Below, in pieces: positions 22,829 through 31,969 of a DNA stretch of 64,000 bases (its first letter is position 1; the number at the start of each line of letters is the position of its first letter). The notes below the pieces were generated by a model. The model was given only the letters and a program-made list of their open reading frames with translations, was not told where the DNA came from and made no database searches. The stretch is from Variovorax sp. EL159 (lineage in GTDB: Bacteria; Pseudomonadota; Gammaproteobacteria; Burkholderiales; Burkholderiaceae_C): assembly GCF_900100965.1 (NCBI RefSeq), contig NZ_FMUJ01000005.1, forward strand, positions 1-64,000. The letters are read 5' to 3'. Both the position numbers and the translations under genes were made by a program.

Positions 22829-23320
22829 ATGAATCAAGTCACTGTCAAGTCCCCCGCGGATTGCGGCGCCGCTGAGCTTCGTGATTTCGTTTCGCTAGTC
22901 ATCCAAGGTGGCGAAGTCTCTCCGCTCGGCCTGTCAGAACGTGTGGCCAACGCGAGAAGTCTCAGTTTTCTGCGTCGCGACGGCGCGCTTGTAGGCGTCG
23001 CAGGTCTCAAGAGACCTGAAGCTAGCTATCGCCGCCGAATTTCCTTGCGTGCTCAGCTCGAACTCTCGGAAGATTCGCTTCCGCTTGAGCTTGGTTGGGT
23101 TTTCTTGCTGTTCAGCGTGCGTGGCGCAAGGCTTTCGTTGCCCCTCTGCGAGCCTCTGATTCAAGCGGCAGGCTGTGCCGGCATCTTCGCGACGTCGCGT
23201 ACCTCAAATGTCGGTATGCACGCGACGCTCGCCAAGCTTGGCTTTCGGCGTGTGGGGGAAGATTGGTTTTCCAAGCAGGCCACACAAAAACTCTGCCTCT
23301 TCGTGAGAGATGCCACCTAA
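22829..23320 (+). CDS. GNAT-like N-acetyltransferase
   Basis: 163 residues from ATG 22829, 49 bp after the previous stop. The C-terminal half follows the GNAT pattern: the beta-4 strand LELGWVFLLFSVRG, a helix with Pro-Leu-Cys-Glu, then GCAGIFATSRTSNVGMHATLAKLGFRRVGEDW, which matches motif B of the fold. The acetyl-CoA pyrophosphate loop is degenerate (SVRGARLSL instead of QxxGxG/A), so activity is uncertain. It lies between two nuclease-like genes and may modify a partner protein or be a passenger. Confidence 0.6.
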   Translation: MNQVTVKSPADCGAAELRDFVSLVIQGGEVSPLGLSERVANARSLSFLRRDGALVGVAGLKRPEASYRRRISLRAQLELSEDSLPLELGWVFLLFSVRGARLSLPLCEPLIQAAGCAGIFATSRTSNVGMHATLAKLGFRRVGEDWFSKQATQKLCLFVRDAT

Positions 23321-23423
23321 CCCGTCGGTCGAGCAGATCTGCGCCGGCGGGCTACGGTTTCTGCCTCACCTGCCGTAAGTTCGGCGCGCATGGCCTCCGC
23401 CTCACCCATTATCTGCACTCCCA

Positions 23424-24947
23424 ATGTCAGAGTTATTTTCGCGCGATGAGATCGAACTGAGGCTAGCTGAGCTGCAATCGCGTATCGGTTCTGCGCTGGC
23501 GCCATACGAGGCAAGCGCGGCCGCACGGGATCTGCTGGAGCTGCTGCGTGCCGTCGAGGAACTCATCAACCTGGGCACGGTTGATTGGGACGATGACGTC
23601 TTTGAGGAGCAGCTGTACGGATTTCCGGTCTTCCAGAGTGGCCAACATTTGCTCCGGCTCGCGCATGTCCGCAAACACCTTGCGACACGATTCGACAGTG
23701 CGCTCGTCGCCCGGCTCTCGTTGCTGATCCTTCAGGGGTCTGACATTGGCGTGGCCTTCGCACGCCATGGAGTACTGGAGGCAGCGAGCGGCTTTCTATC
23801 GGTGGCCGCGATGATGGGCTATCTCCAATCGCGACGTCGCCACCTCGTGGGCCTGCTGCATTTGGTCCCGACCGCATGCCGCGGCTCTCAGCTCCTCAAG
23901 CTGCATGAGGCGCTCAACGTCTTCTTGCCCATTGTGGAGTTCAGCGCTGCGCCGATGATGGGTGCGCAGTACGCCTTGATGGTGAAGCTTGCGCAGGAGC
24001 GCCTAGGCATTCCGGAGGATCCGGCAGCTGAGGTGGCGATGTTGGACAGCCTTTTCCTGGAGCCGGAGCGTGCCTCCATCTTGGAGATGCACGAGTCCAC
24101 AGATGGGTTGCAGTTGCTTGAGGCCAAGGAGCCGATTCGACCCGACCGGCTGTTTTCGGCCGCGGAGTTGAGGAACGATATCCTGCACACCGAAGCGCTG
24201 TACGCCGAATTCAACCTATGCGACACCGAGTTCGCTGTCGCGGCGGCGCTGGTGCGCCGTCTGTCCAAGGACTTCGTTGACGATGATTATTGGATTCGTA
24301 TTTCCCCCACAGAACTGGCGACGCTGACTGCTGAGGCGGGTGCGTCGCCGGCTCTCATGGCGGCGCTGACATGCGAGGCCACCACATACATGGAGTGCCT
24401 TTCGACCTATGCGCCATTCGTTCTGGTTGACGGTCGTTACCTGTCTACGGTTTCACTGCTGAGCCGCTTTATCTATTCTTGGCGGGCGCAGGTCCTTGAG
24501 CGCAAGAAGCGCTTCCAGATCCGGGCGGGCTTCATCTTCGAGGACTCGGTCAGGGCTGCGCTGGAAAAGCAACGGTTTGTCGTGCAGGACATCGTTCGCA
24601 TCAACCGGCAGGAATTCGATGTCGTGGCGCTGCGGGACAACGTTATCTGGAACGTCCAGTGCAAGAACAACTTTATCGGGCTGTCTCGCGTCGACTCCGA
24701 TGCTGTCGCCTTTGCCCGATACAACCGAGGCCTTGTGATGTCGTACGAGCGGGCGCTGGTGAAGGAGCGGAACCGCGAGCACCTGTTGAAAATGAAGCTG
24801 GCCAGCGGTGCGGTGCAGCACATGGTCGTGTCCCGCTTCCCGGTGGTGACGAATAATCTCCGCATCGTCGTTTTCAACCACATCGCGCATTTCGCGACGC
24901 GGGCCGACGCTGTACTGGCGGCCGAAAGGCCTGCGATCAATGACTGA
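23424..24947 (+). CDS. Protein with C-terminal Mrr/Cap4-type nuclease motif
   Basis: 507 residues. The first ~350 are helical and unfamiliar. Near the C-terminus the sequence GFIFEDSVRAALEK (Glu373), RQEFDVVALRD (Asp399) and IWNVQCKNNF (Gln412-Lys414) matches the E, D, QxK active site of Mrr-like PD-(D/E)XK nucleases. The final 8 bp overlap the start of the STAND ATPase gene (ATGACTGA), which strongly suggests that both proteins belong to one complex or system. The protein may cut DNA once its partner is activated. The exact family is unknown to me. Confidence 0.7.
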   Translation: MSELFSRDEIELRLAELQSRIGSALAPYEASAAARDLLELLRAVEELINLGTVDWDDDVFEEQLYGFPVFQSGQHLLRLAHVRKHLATRFDSALVARLSLLILQGSDIGVAFARHGVLEAASGFLSVAAMMGYLQSRRRHLVGLLHLVPTACRGSQLLKLHEALNVFLPIVEFSAAPMMGAQYALMVKLAQERLGIPEDPAAEVAMLDSLFLEPERASILEMHESTDGLQLLEAKEPIRPDRLFSAAELRNDILHTEALYAEFNLCDTEFAVAAALVRRLSKDFVDDDYWIRISPTELATLTAEAGASPALMAALTCEATTYMECLSTYAPFVLVDGRYLSTVSLLSRFIYSWRAQVLERKKRFQIRAGFIFEDSVRAALEKQRFVVQDIVRINRQEFDVVALRDNVIWNVQCKNNFIGLSRVDSDAVAFARYNRGLVMSYERALVKERNREHLLKMKLASGAVQHMVVSRFPVVTNNLRIVVFNHIAHFATRADAVLAAERPAIND

Positions 24948-27900
24948 GAACATCAAGAACACGGCGATCACCAGTGCCGGCTACCTCTATCAGAACCGGC
25001 ACGGCCTCAGGGTCCTGTGTGATTGGTTGGACGCACCGACCCGCTACACCCGAGTGAAGTTCGAGTGCGACGACGAGGTCGAGGCGCCGACGGGGTTGGA
25101 CGATATCGTCATCGAGCGCAGCGATGGCCGTCAGGACCTGCAGCAGGTCAAGTTCACGCCGAACCCGGACGTGCATCTGCTCTCCTGGGATTGGCTGCTC
25201 GAGAAGACCGGCAAGACCGCGCGATCGCGGTCGATGCTGCGCAAATGGTTCGACGCCTTCAAGAAAGTGGAAATAGCGCGAAGGGGCGAGTTCTCGCTCA
25301 AGACGAATCGCCGACCCGACGTCGAGATCGAGGCCTGTCTGGAAGAGGGCAAGATCGTGTTCGCCAATGTGCCTGAGCCCAGGCGCTCGACGCTCATAAC
25401 CGAGCTAGGTAGCGGACCGGACTGCGAAGTGTTTTTTGGCCAGTTGCAGATCCGGCACAGCGATAAAGGCTTTGCCACGCTGGAACAGGAAGTCGATGCC
25501 CGCTTACGGCCTCATGGCACTCCGGAGGGCATTGCGGTCCTGAAAAACCGTGCGCTGAACTGGGCGACACAGAAGAAGCTGCCGCTGCCCGATGGCTGGA
25601 TCACGTTGGCCGAGGTGCGCGCGATCTTGCAAGCGATCCCGCCAACGCCGTTGCCCGAAGACTTTGCTGTGCCCAAGGGGTACGAGGTGCCGGATCTGGG
25701 CTTCCACCAGGGGTTCGTCGACGACGTGCTGGCGGCTGCCGGCAAGGCGTTGGTTCTCACGGGTCCGCCCGGACGGGGGAAAAGCACTTACCTGAGCGCG
25801 CTGTGCGATACGCTCGCCGATCAAGGCGTTCCGACGGTCCGCCACCACTATTTCCTGTCCACGACGGAACGCGGACGTGACCGCGTGCACAGCCATGTCG
25901 TCGAGGAATCCATCAAATCGCAGGTCAAGCGATTCCATCGGGATGTCCCGAACACGGGCGGCGGATTGCGCGCGCAGCTGGAGGCATGTGCGGCGCACTA
26001 CAAGACCCTCAACAAGCCCTTTGTCCTGATCCTCGACGGCCTTGATCACGTCTGGAGGACCAACGCCGAGGATAAGCGACCGCTGGACGACCTTTTCGCC
26101 CAAGTGGTGCCGTGCCCCGACAACATGGTGCTGCTGGTGGGCTCACAGCCGGTCGCCGACGCCCAGCTTCCGGCGGATCTGCTGGTCGCCGCTCCAAAGT
26201 CCGGATGGCGGACGCTGCCGGCAATGTCCGGTGATGCCGTCCTGGCCTATCTACGCAAGGCAGTTAGTGAAGGCAGGCTTGATACCGGCTTTGACCACGA
26301 AGAGACTGCTGAGCGGGAATTGCAGAGCGCTGCCGCCACGCTCCGCGCGAGGACCAACGGTCATCCCCTGCATGTGATCTACGCCAGCGCGGAACTCGAG
26401 CATACGGGGGGGCAGCTCACGGTCTGGGCTGTGGCGCAGCTCAGCGGCGAGCTGGGTGAGGACGCGAGATCCTATTACGCGTCCCTCTGGGAACGACTGA
26501 CCCCGAGCTTGAAGGACACCCTGCGACTGGTCTGCGCCTTCCCGTTCTTCTGGCCGAGGACGGCCTTTGGCCAGATCGCCGATGCGGTCAAGCTGGCGGT
26601 GCCGGAGGTGCAGAAGGTCGAACATCTACTGCACTCGTCAGCAGCCGGCCTCAAGGTTTTCCACGAAAGCCTGGCGGTGTACGTGCGATCCACCGACGGG
26701 TATGGCGACCGGGTCGCCGAGCTGATGCCCGAGGTCGCGCTTTGGCTGGAGACATTGGCGCCTCCCGCATTGCGCGTGAACTGGCTCTGGACAGTACAGG
26801 CCAAGCTGGGTGACCCAAAAAACCTGATCGCGGGGCTGACGCGCGACTGGGTCTTGCTTCGGCTGGAGGAGGGATATCCCGAGTCCCTGTTCGAGACACT
26901 GCTCACTGACGCGATGATTGCTGCGCTTGACACATCACGATTTGCGGACGCCTTCCGGCTGCAGCATCTCAAGGCGCGAATGGTCGATGGCAGCCAGTAT
27001 CAGATACAGGCCGATGACATGGCCAGCCTAGTCTCGTTCACGCTGGCGTTGGCCGCAGACGCCAGCGTTGTCCGTGAGGCCATCTCTTCTAGGCACGAGG
27101 CCGACACCCTGCGGGTTGCAGCCCTGGGCCTGGCTCTGCGCGCCCGGGGAGAACATGTCATCGCCGAAGTCTGTGGCGACGAAGCATTGCGCCGTTTCCA
27201 GGGGGCCAGCCGCTTCTCAAATGAGTACCTGTCGAGCAGCGGCCGGGATTCATTCAGATTTCTCGCCGATGCGTTCGCGCGGCTGGGCGCCATCGGCGGC
27301 ACCGCCGATGGACGCGCCCGGTTGGTATCGAAGGGGCATCGCGACACATGGCTGCCGTTGATTCGGCGAATGGTTGAAGAAGGGGAGTTGGATGAGTTGA
27401 TGACACTCGCCACGTCGCTATCCGACGGCAGGCGCAAGGACATCGTGAGCGACGCTTGCATCCGTGCAGCGGCACGCGCCGGAGCAAGCGTTGTCGAGCG
27501 AGGAGATTTCGCTTCCTTGGCCCGCACGCCCCTCGTCGCAGCGGTGGAGGCAGCGCACACGCAGGTTTCCAAGCCGCTCAGTGCAGCGATCCCGATCGAT
27601 TGGCTGGGCAGCGACTACGACCAGCGCAAGCGTGATCTGGCCGCGCTGACGCACCACTGGTTCTTCAGCGCCGTGCACATGGGTTTGTGGATGGCCGCGG
27701 AGGGCCAGACTGAGTTCAGCTACATGCGCGCCCCAATCTACGACGGCCGGGAAAACATCACCGATTTCCTCGACGCGCTAACCGGCGTCGCGAGCCAGGT
27801 TGCTCATCATTGGTGGCGTAGCGAGTTCGTGGACTTCCACGAGCTTTACGAGTTGCTGGATCCGGTCCAGTTCCAGCCATTCCGGCAAAGCTATGACCGT

Positions 27901-29373
27901 CAGTGGGCGGCTAGTGAATTCAGGGCGGCGCTGCATCAGATCGCCTGCGATATTCTGCTTGGCAGCGTGCTGTTGGACGGTCGTGACGATCCTGACTTGA
28001 GTGAGGAGACGATAGCGGCAGCTGGAGCCTACGAATGGTTCGACGGCATGTCGTTTCGCGAGCAATACTTCGGCGGCCGGCTCACTAGGATGTCCGACGA
28101 CGCAACTGCGGCCTTCGTGCAGGGGCAGCGCGTGCTATTCGAAGCTGAGGTCCGTGAAGAAACCAGCGTGTATCTGCAGGCGCCCTTGCAACTGTGCGGT
28201 ATCGCGCTCGCCCATGGTCTGACGACGCAGGCGCGTGAACTCTGCCGACAGACCTGGGAGCTGGTGACCGGCTACTCGCACCGCAAGGATCCGACCTTGG
28301 GCAATACGGTTGACGCAATCGCCTACCTGGTAGAGGCTGCGCCGGCGGAGGCCCAAAGGTTGCTGGCGCGACTGGGTCCTCAAGTACATGCCGTCATGGA
28401 GTACACCGACGGCAAGGGGACCCGTCATGTGCTGGCCGAGACTGACGCACTGCTGGCGCGGCTCAAACCTTCGGCCCTGGTGAGGAAATACGAGGAGCAC
28501 ATGGCCGCAGGTCAATGGTCCCACGCGGAAAACAGCTTGAATGCCTATGTCGAACAGGGCGTCAGGGCCGGGTGGCCGATGGATGCGCTTATGCGTACCG
28601 GCCTTCATTCAGAGATCGGCGATAAGCTCGGGCAGCTCGCTCGCGGCGGGGTTGCAGGTGCGGCTGAGCGCATGCAGATCCTGACGGAGCATGCAGGATG
28701 GGATATCGGTCGACTGCGGCGAAAAGATCGCGGCACCGGCACCGGCACCGAGAACTCAAGCAATAAGCCGTTCGATGTGGATGTCGCGGCGTTCGAGCCC
28801 GAGCAGTCCGGCGAGCTGATGGAGAAGATGGCGCTGGATTACGACGAGCGCAGGACCGTGCTGCGAGCCTGGTTCAAGTACTGGGCAGATAAGGGTGAGG
28901 GCCAGCGGCTGCTCAATGCGCTCGACTCCTCACTGCTCTCCGGGGAAGGCGGCACACGCGATTTGCTGGTTCTGTCCGATCTGGCTTTTCACACGCGACG
29001 CAAGCTGAGCGGGCCGAAGGCAGCCTGGAAGTACCTCGTGCAGGCACAGATCAACGGCGGTGGTTGGATCGCGTTCATGGAAGGCGCCCAGAAAACCTGC
29101 GCCAGGCTCGACCTGGTGGTTCAGTTCTATCCGACACGCTGTGACGAGTTCGTTATTGCGACGACCTATGGCCCGTTTCCAGACCCTGAGAGGCCACGCA
29201 TAGCGCCCGACGAGACGATGGTTTACTTCTATGTGAAGCAAGGACGCACTGCCGATGCGGTCCACTTCGCTGAGACCATGGTCGATTGTGTGATCGACGA
29301 CACGAGAACGCTGCCGCTTCCGACGCCACGCTGGGCTATCGAGCTCACGGCGGCTGCCGATGAGGCGGCCTGA
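24940..29373 (+). CDS. Cap4-like nuclease fused to a STAND-type NTPase
   Basis: 1477 residues. Residues 10-200 resemble the Cap4/DUF4297 DNA nuclease: GYLYQNRHGLRVL, FECDDEVE, GLDDIVIE (Asp54/55) and DLQQVKF (Gln69, Lys71). A P-loop ATPase follows with Walker A GPPGRGKS (275-282), Walker B FVLILDGLDH (361-370) and a downstream NGHPLHV motif like the GxP motif of STAND proteins. The remaining ~900 residues are helical and could be the sensor, as in Avs proteins that bind phage proteins. The start overlaps the upstream nuclease gene by 8 bp, and the stop shares one base with the next start (TGATG). Confidence 0.8.
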   Translation: MTENIKNTAITSAGYLYQNRHGLRVLCDWLDAPTRYTRVKFECDDEVEAPTGLDDIVIERSDGRQDLQQVKFTPNPDVHLLSWDWLLEKTGKTARSRSMLRKWFDAFKKVEIARRGEFSLKTNRRPDVEIEACLEEGKIVFANVPEPRRSTLITELGSGPDCEVFFGQLQIRHSDKGFATLEQEVDARLRPHGTPEGIAVLKNRALNWATQKKLPLPDGWITLAEVRAILQAIPPTPLPEDFAVPKGYEVPDLGFHQGFVDDVLAAAGKALVLTGPPGRGKSTYLSALCDTLADQGVPTVRHHYFLSTTERGRDRVHSHVVEESIKSQVKRFHRDVPNTGGGLRAQLEACAAHYKTLNKPFVLILDGLDHVWRTNAEDKRPLDDLFAQVVPCPDNMVLLVGSQPVADAQLPADLLVAAPKSGWRTLPAMSGDAVLAYLRKAVSEGRLDTGFDHEETAERELQSAAATLRARTNGHPLHVIYASAELEHTGGQLTVWAVAQLSGELGEDARSYYASLWERLTPSLKDTLRLVCAFPFFWPRTAFGQIADAVKLAVPEVQKVEHLLHSSAAGLKVFHESLAVYVRSTDGYGDRVAELMPEVALWLETLAPPALRVNWLWTVQAKLGDPKNLIAGLTRDWVLLRLEEGYPESLFETLLTDAMIAALDTSRFADAFRLQHLKARMVDGSQYQIQADDMASLVSFTLALAADASVVREAISSRHEADTLRVAALGLALRARGEHVIAEVCGDEALRRFQGASRFSNEYLSSSGRDSFRFLADAFARLGAIGGTADGRARLVSKGHRDTWLPLIRRMVEEGELDELMTLATSLSDGRRKDIVSDACIRAAARAGASVVERGDFASLARTPLVAAVEAAHTQVSKPLSAAIPIDWLGSDYDQRKRDLAALTHHWFFSAVHMGLWMAAEGQTEFSYMRAPIYDGRENITDFLDALTGVASQVAHHWWRSEFVDFHELYELLDPVQFQPFRQSYDRQWAASEFRAALHQIACDILLGSVLLDGRDDPDLSEETIAAAGAYEWFDGMSFREQYFGGRLTRMSDDATAAFVQGQRVLFEAEVREETSVYLQAPLQLCGIALAHGLTTQARELCRQTWELVTGYSHRKDPTLGNTVDAIAYLVEAAPAEAQRLLARLGPQVHAVMEYTDGKGTRHVLAETDALLARLKPSALVRKYEEHMAAGQWSHAENSLNAYVEQGVRAGWPMDALMRTGLHSEIGDKLGQLARGGVAGAAERMQILTEHAGWDIGRLRRKDRGTGTGTENSSNKPFDVDVAAFEPEQSGELMEKMALDYDERRTVLRAWFKYWADKGEGQRLLNALDSSLLSGEGGTRDLLVLSDLAFHTRRKLSGPKAAWKYLVQAQINGGGWIAFMEGAQKTCARLDLVVQFYPTRCDEFVIATTYGPFPDPERPRIAPDETMVYFYVKQGRTADAVHFAETMVDCVIDDTRTLPLPTPRWAIELTAAADEAA

Positions 29374-30815
29374 TGGATGAGCTTCGCATCCTCATCACAC
29401 GACTTGGATGGCCGGCGACGTCCGCCCGATGGTGGACCATGCAGGTGCTGGCGGCGCGCCTCGGCGATCAGGATGCGGGCGCTGCGACTGAGCATGCGCT
29501 GTTGACCTATCTGCAGGGGCGCCAGCTCGAAACCGAAGTGATCGAAGCGCTTTGTATCTTCTGGATGGCCGCGCGGCGCCACGGCTACGCACCGGTTGCG
29601 GAAGTGTCGCGCAGCATTCCCAAGCCATCGGTGCTGTCCAACCTTTTCCTGGTTGATCTCGGGTTGCCCGCATGTGCCATTGACGCCGACCTGTGCGAGG
29701 TGCCGCAGGACTTCGAGATTGCTGGCGATTTCCAGGGCATACAAGGTGTGGAACTCCCCAGGATTTTTCAAACGACTCTCAGAAGGCTGGAGCGTCAAAC
29801 TGGTCGTCCGTACGTGCGACAGATGGCCTTCGAGTGGGCGCGGAACCGTTCGTCCTATCAGGACACACCGTTGCAAGGCGATGCCGGACATTTCATTCGC
29901 CCCCTCGGCGAAGGCTTTCACGCCCACCTTTCCGCGCGCGCTGCGCAGCGCGCAATTTCTGCTTACCTGCGCACGCTGGCTGTGGCACAGCACATGTGGC
30001 GTCAGCCACAGGACCTGGTGCGGGAGACTGCGCTTTGGGCACTGCCCATTCATCCCACACTCGCCTTCCTGAGGCCGGAGCGACCTGCATGGATGCCGGT
30101 GAGGTGCGAACTCGTTGGCGAAGCGGCGCCCGTCGAGGCCGAACTCCGTCGCTTCGTCGAGCGCGTCGCGCTCGCTCGACCTGGCGACGAGCTGATTGCG
30201 CTCAGGTCGCCGATCGAGATGACGATGGGGCGTTGTGTGGAGTTGTCGTTGGTGCGATGGCTACAGGCCCCAGGGAGCCGGATTGCTGAAGGCGACCTGG
30301 CCACTTATCTCGAAGCATTCTGGGATCACGGCCTAACGCTTCGGAGCCTGGGCACCGACCCGCTCGCTGTAATCACCCTGATCGAGTCCGCACCATTGAC
30401 ACGCCTGTTGGATGGCAAGTCGAGAGCGTTGCCGCTGGCCGGAACGATGGATCTCGCGCGCATGGGCTACCTGCAGCACGACCTCTATCCGTCGCATCTT
30501 CTGCTTCCGACGCTAGCAGGAGCCGCGCGCTTCGATGTTGCTCCCTTTGCTGCAGGGCTCGAAATCCGGTCAGCCGAGAAGGTTTTAGCCGACTATGCCT
30601 ATTGGAATGCGGGCTGGGGACCGGTGTATCCGAAGCAATTGAGTGGCAACTGCGGCGCGGCGCTCGTATCACGTGGCACAGACTATCGCGCGCTTCAGGG
30701 TGGGGAGGGCGAGGCAGTTCGATCGTTCTACCTTTGGCAGGTGCGTACGCTCCACCGCAGTGACACGTACAGTGCGTTCAGCGAGACCACGAAGTCGGGG
30801 GCATTCTTCGTCTAG
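29373..30815 (+). CDS. Unknown protein translationally coupled to the STAND NTPase
   Basis: 480 residues. Its ATG shares a base with the stop of the ATPase gene, so the two are made together. I recognise no domain. Features seen: helical N-terminus (residues 10-80), a segment LFLVDLGLPACAIDADLCEVPQDF and a Trp/Tyr-rich C-terminus (DYAYWNAGWGPVYPKQLSGNCG). No P-loop, signal peptide or membrane helix. It is probably a third component (sensor, adaptor or inhibitor) of the cassette. After its stop, 133 bp without a gene separate it from the convergent GntR gene. Confidence 0.7.
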   Translation: MDELRILITRLGWPATSARWWTMQVLAARLGDQDAGAATEHALLTYLQGRQLETEVIEALCIFWMAARRHGYAPVAEVSRSIPKPSVLSNLFLVDLGLPACAIDADLCEVPQDFEIAGDFQGIQGVELPRIFQTTLRRLERQTGRPYVRQMAFEWARNRSSYQDTPLQGDAGHFIRPLGEGFHAHLSARAAQRAISAYLRTLAVAQHMWRQPQDLVRETALWALPIHPTLAFLRPERPAWMPVRCELVGEAAPVEAELRRFVERVALARPGDELIALRSPIEMTMGRCVELSLVRWLQAPGSRIAEGDLATYLEAFWDHGLTLRSLGTDPLAVITLIESAPLTRLLDGKSRALPLAGTMDLARMGYLQHDLYPSHLLLPTLAGAARFDVAPFAAGLEIRSAEKVLADYAYWNAGWGPVYPKQLSGNCGAALVSRGTDYRALQGGEGEAVRSFYLWQVRTLHRSDTYSAFSETTKSGAFFV

Positions 30816-30948
30816 CAAGCGAGCTTGCCGAGCGACATCCTGAAGGTCGTGACCACTAACAAGAAATAGGGGCCGTACTTGCCTCAATGACCCAAGGACC
30901 ATCCAAACATGGGCTCCGACCCACGCAAGGACGAATTTCAACAGCCTG

Positions 30949-31722
30949 TTAGACGGAATTCGAGGAAGAAAGCGCGAACGCCATTGAATAGCTGAACCTC
31001 TCAGCCGGATGCAGGCCGGTCGTTACTTCGACCAGTTCGCTGTTTAGATAGTAGCGCCGCACGATAAACAAGCCTGCAGATCCATCGGCGACATCTAGCG
31101 TTGTTGCGTTGGTACCGATGATCAGCGCACCGTGGATGTCCTGCTCGACTCTCGTGATCTGCACGTCGTAGGTTTGCTCTATCAGGGAGTGGACGGGGGT
31201 CTTGGGTCTGGCTGTCAATCCGCGAAGTTTGCTGTAGCGGGATGCGACATAGATCGCAACGATAGCGATAGCCACTCGCTCTTGATCGCCAAGGTAGCGG
31301 ACGCCGGAGAGTCGCAGCACTTTTTCGCCCGGCGCACAAGAGAGAAGTTCGCAGATCTGGCCTTCTGCAGCAATCTGCTGTTTCTCCGTAACTACAAGCT
31401 CGGTGCCTCGAGCGTACTGGCTGAGATCTGCAAACGTTCCCATCGTCTGCACATAGCTCGGCGCAGGCGTGGAACGAAGGACGGTTGTTCCAATTCCTTG
31501 CTGCTTTGACACAAGCCCGATCCTGGTGAGCCTGCCGACGACTTGTCGGATCGCATAGCGGCTCAAACCCGTCTGCTCACAGAGCTCGGTCTCCGACGGC
31601 AAAAGAGCACCTACCGGCCATTTACCCGAGGCGATCTCCCGCACAAGCGTCTTCTCGAGGCGTGTGGTAGCTGAGTCTTCAGGGCGAGGCCCTGGAATTG
31701 GTTGTGTCAGGGCGCCGGTCAT
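30949..31722 (-). CDS. GntR/HutC-family transcriptional regulator
   Basis: 257 residues. The N-terminal winged helix (SGKWPVGALLPSETELCEQTGLSRYAIRQVVGRL) has the GntR signature, and the rest is a UTRA effector domain (GTELVVTEKQQI, VLRLSGVRYLGDQERVAIAI, ALIIGTNATTLDVADGSAGLFIVRRYYL). It is divergent from the importer and catabolic operon across 247 bp that hold a sigma70 promoter and three tandem 8-bp repeats. It probably represses that operon until the aromatic substrate or an intermediate binds the UTRA domain. Confidence 0.88.
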   Translation of the reverse strand: MTGALTQPIPGPRPEDSATTRLEKTLVREIASGKWPVGALLPSETELCEQTGLSRYAIRQVVGRLTRIGLVSKQQGIGTTVLRSTPAPSYVQTMGTFADLSQYARGTELVVTEKQQIAAEGQICELLSCAPGEKVLRLSGVRYLGDQERVAIAIVAIYVASRYSKLRGLTARPKTPVHSLIEQTYDVQITRVEQDIHGALIIGTNATTLDVADGSAGLFIVRRYYLNSELVEVTTGLHPAERFSYSMAFALSSSNSV

Positions 31723-31826
31723 TGCGAATGCGTTCGATTCTTCACGCTTGGTCAGGAGCTAAGTGTAAAGGGACCCAGTTGCAAGGGGGGTGCCCGCGTT
31801 CCCTCACGGACCCCGCAGAAAAAGCG

Positions 31827-31856
31827 TTGACAACTTGCTTCGGGGCTCTGTACATT
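31827..31856 (+). promoter_or_regulatory. Sigma70 promoter of the hydroxyquinol operon
   Basis: TTGACA (31827-31832) and TACATT (31851-31856) are separated by 18 bp. The predicted start of transcription falls at about 31863, just before the tandem repeats at 31867-31890. Confidence 0.6.
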
Positions 31857-31866
31857 GCAGCTTATT

Positions 31867-31890
31867 CGAATGTTTGAATGTTCGAATGAT
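31867..31890 (+). promoter_or_regulatory. Three tandem 8-bp repeats, probable GntR operator
   Basis: CGAATGTT, TGAATGTT and CGAATGAT stand head to tail, and the outer two each contain TTCGAA. They follow the predicted transcription start, so bound regulator would block the polymerase. HutC-type operators are usually short inverted repeats; a helical-phase tandem array is unusual. Confidence 0.55.
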
Positions 31891-31969
31891 AGCGAGTAAC
31901 GACAAAGCGATGCGATCTCACGGTTGATGAGTCCGAACCGAATCGCCGCGATCAAAACCTGGAGACGAC

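Noticed and set aside
28732..28749. Three copies of GGCACC in the STAND gene
   Set aside because: A short in-frame microsatellite encoding Gly-Thr repeats; it could vary in length but nothing here shows phase variation.
18640..30948. Search for a repeat of the tRNA-Phe 3' end as an attachment site
   Set aside because: Reading through the island I did not see a second copy of TTCGATTCCGCC...GGCCACCA, so no att pair is claimed.
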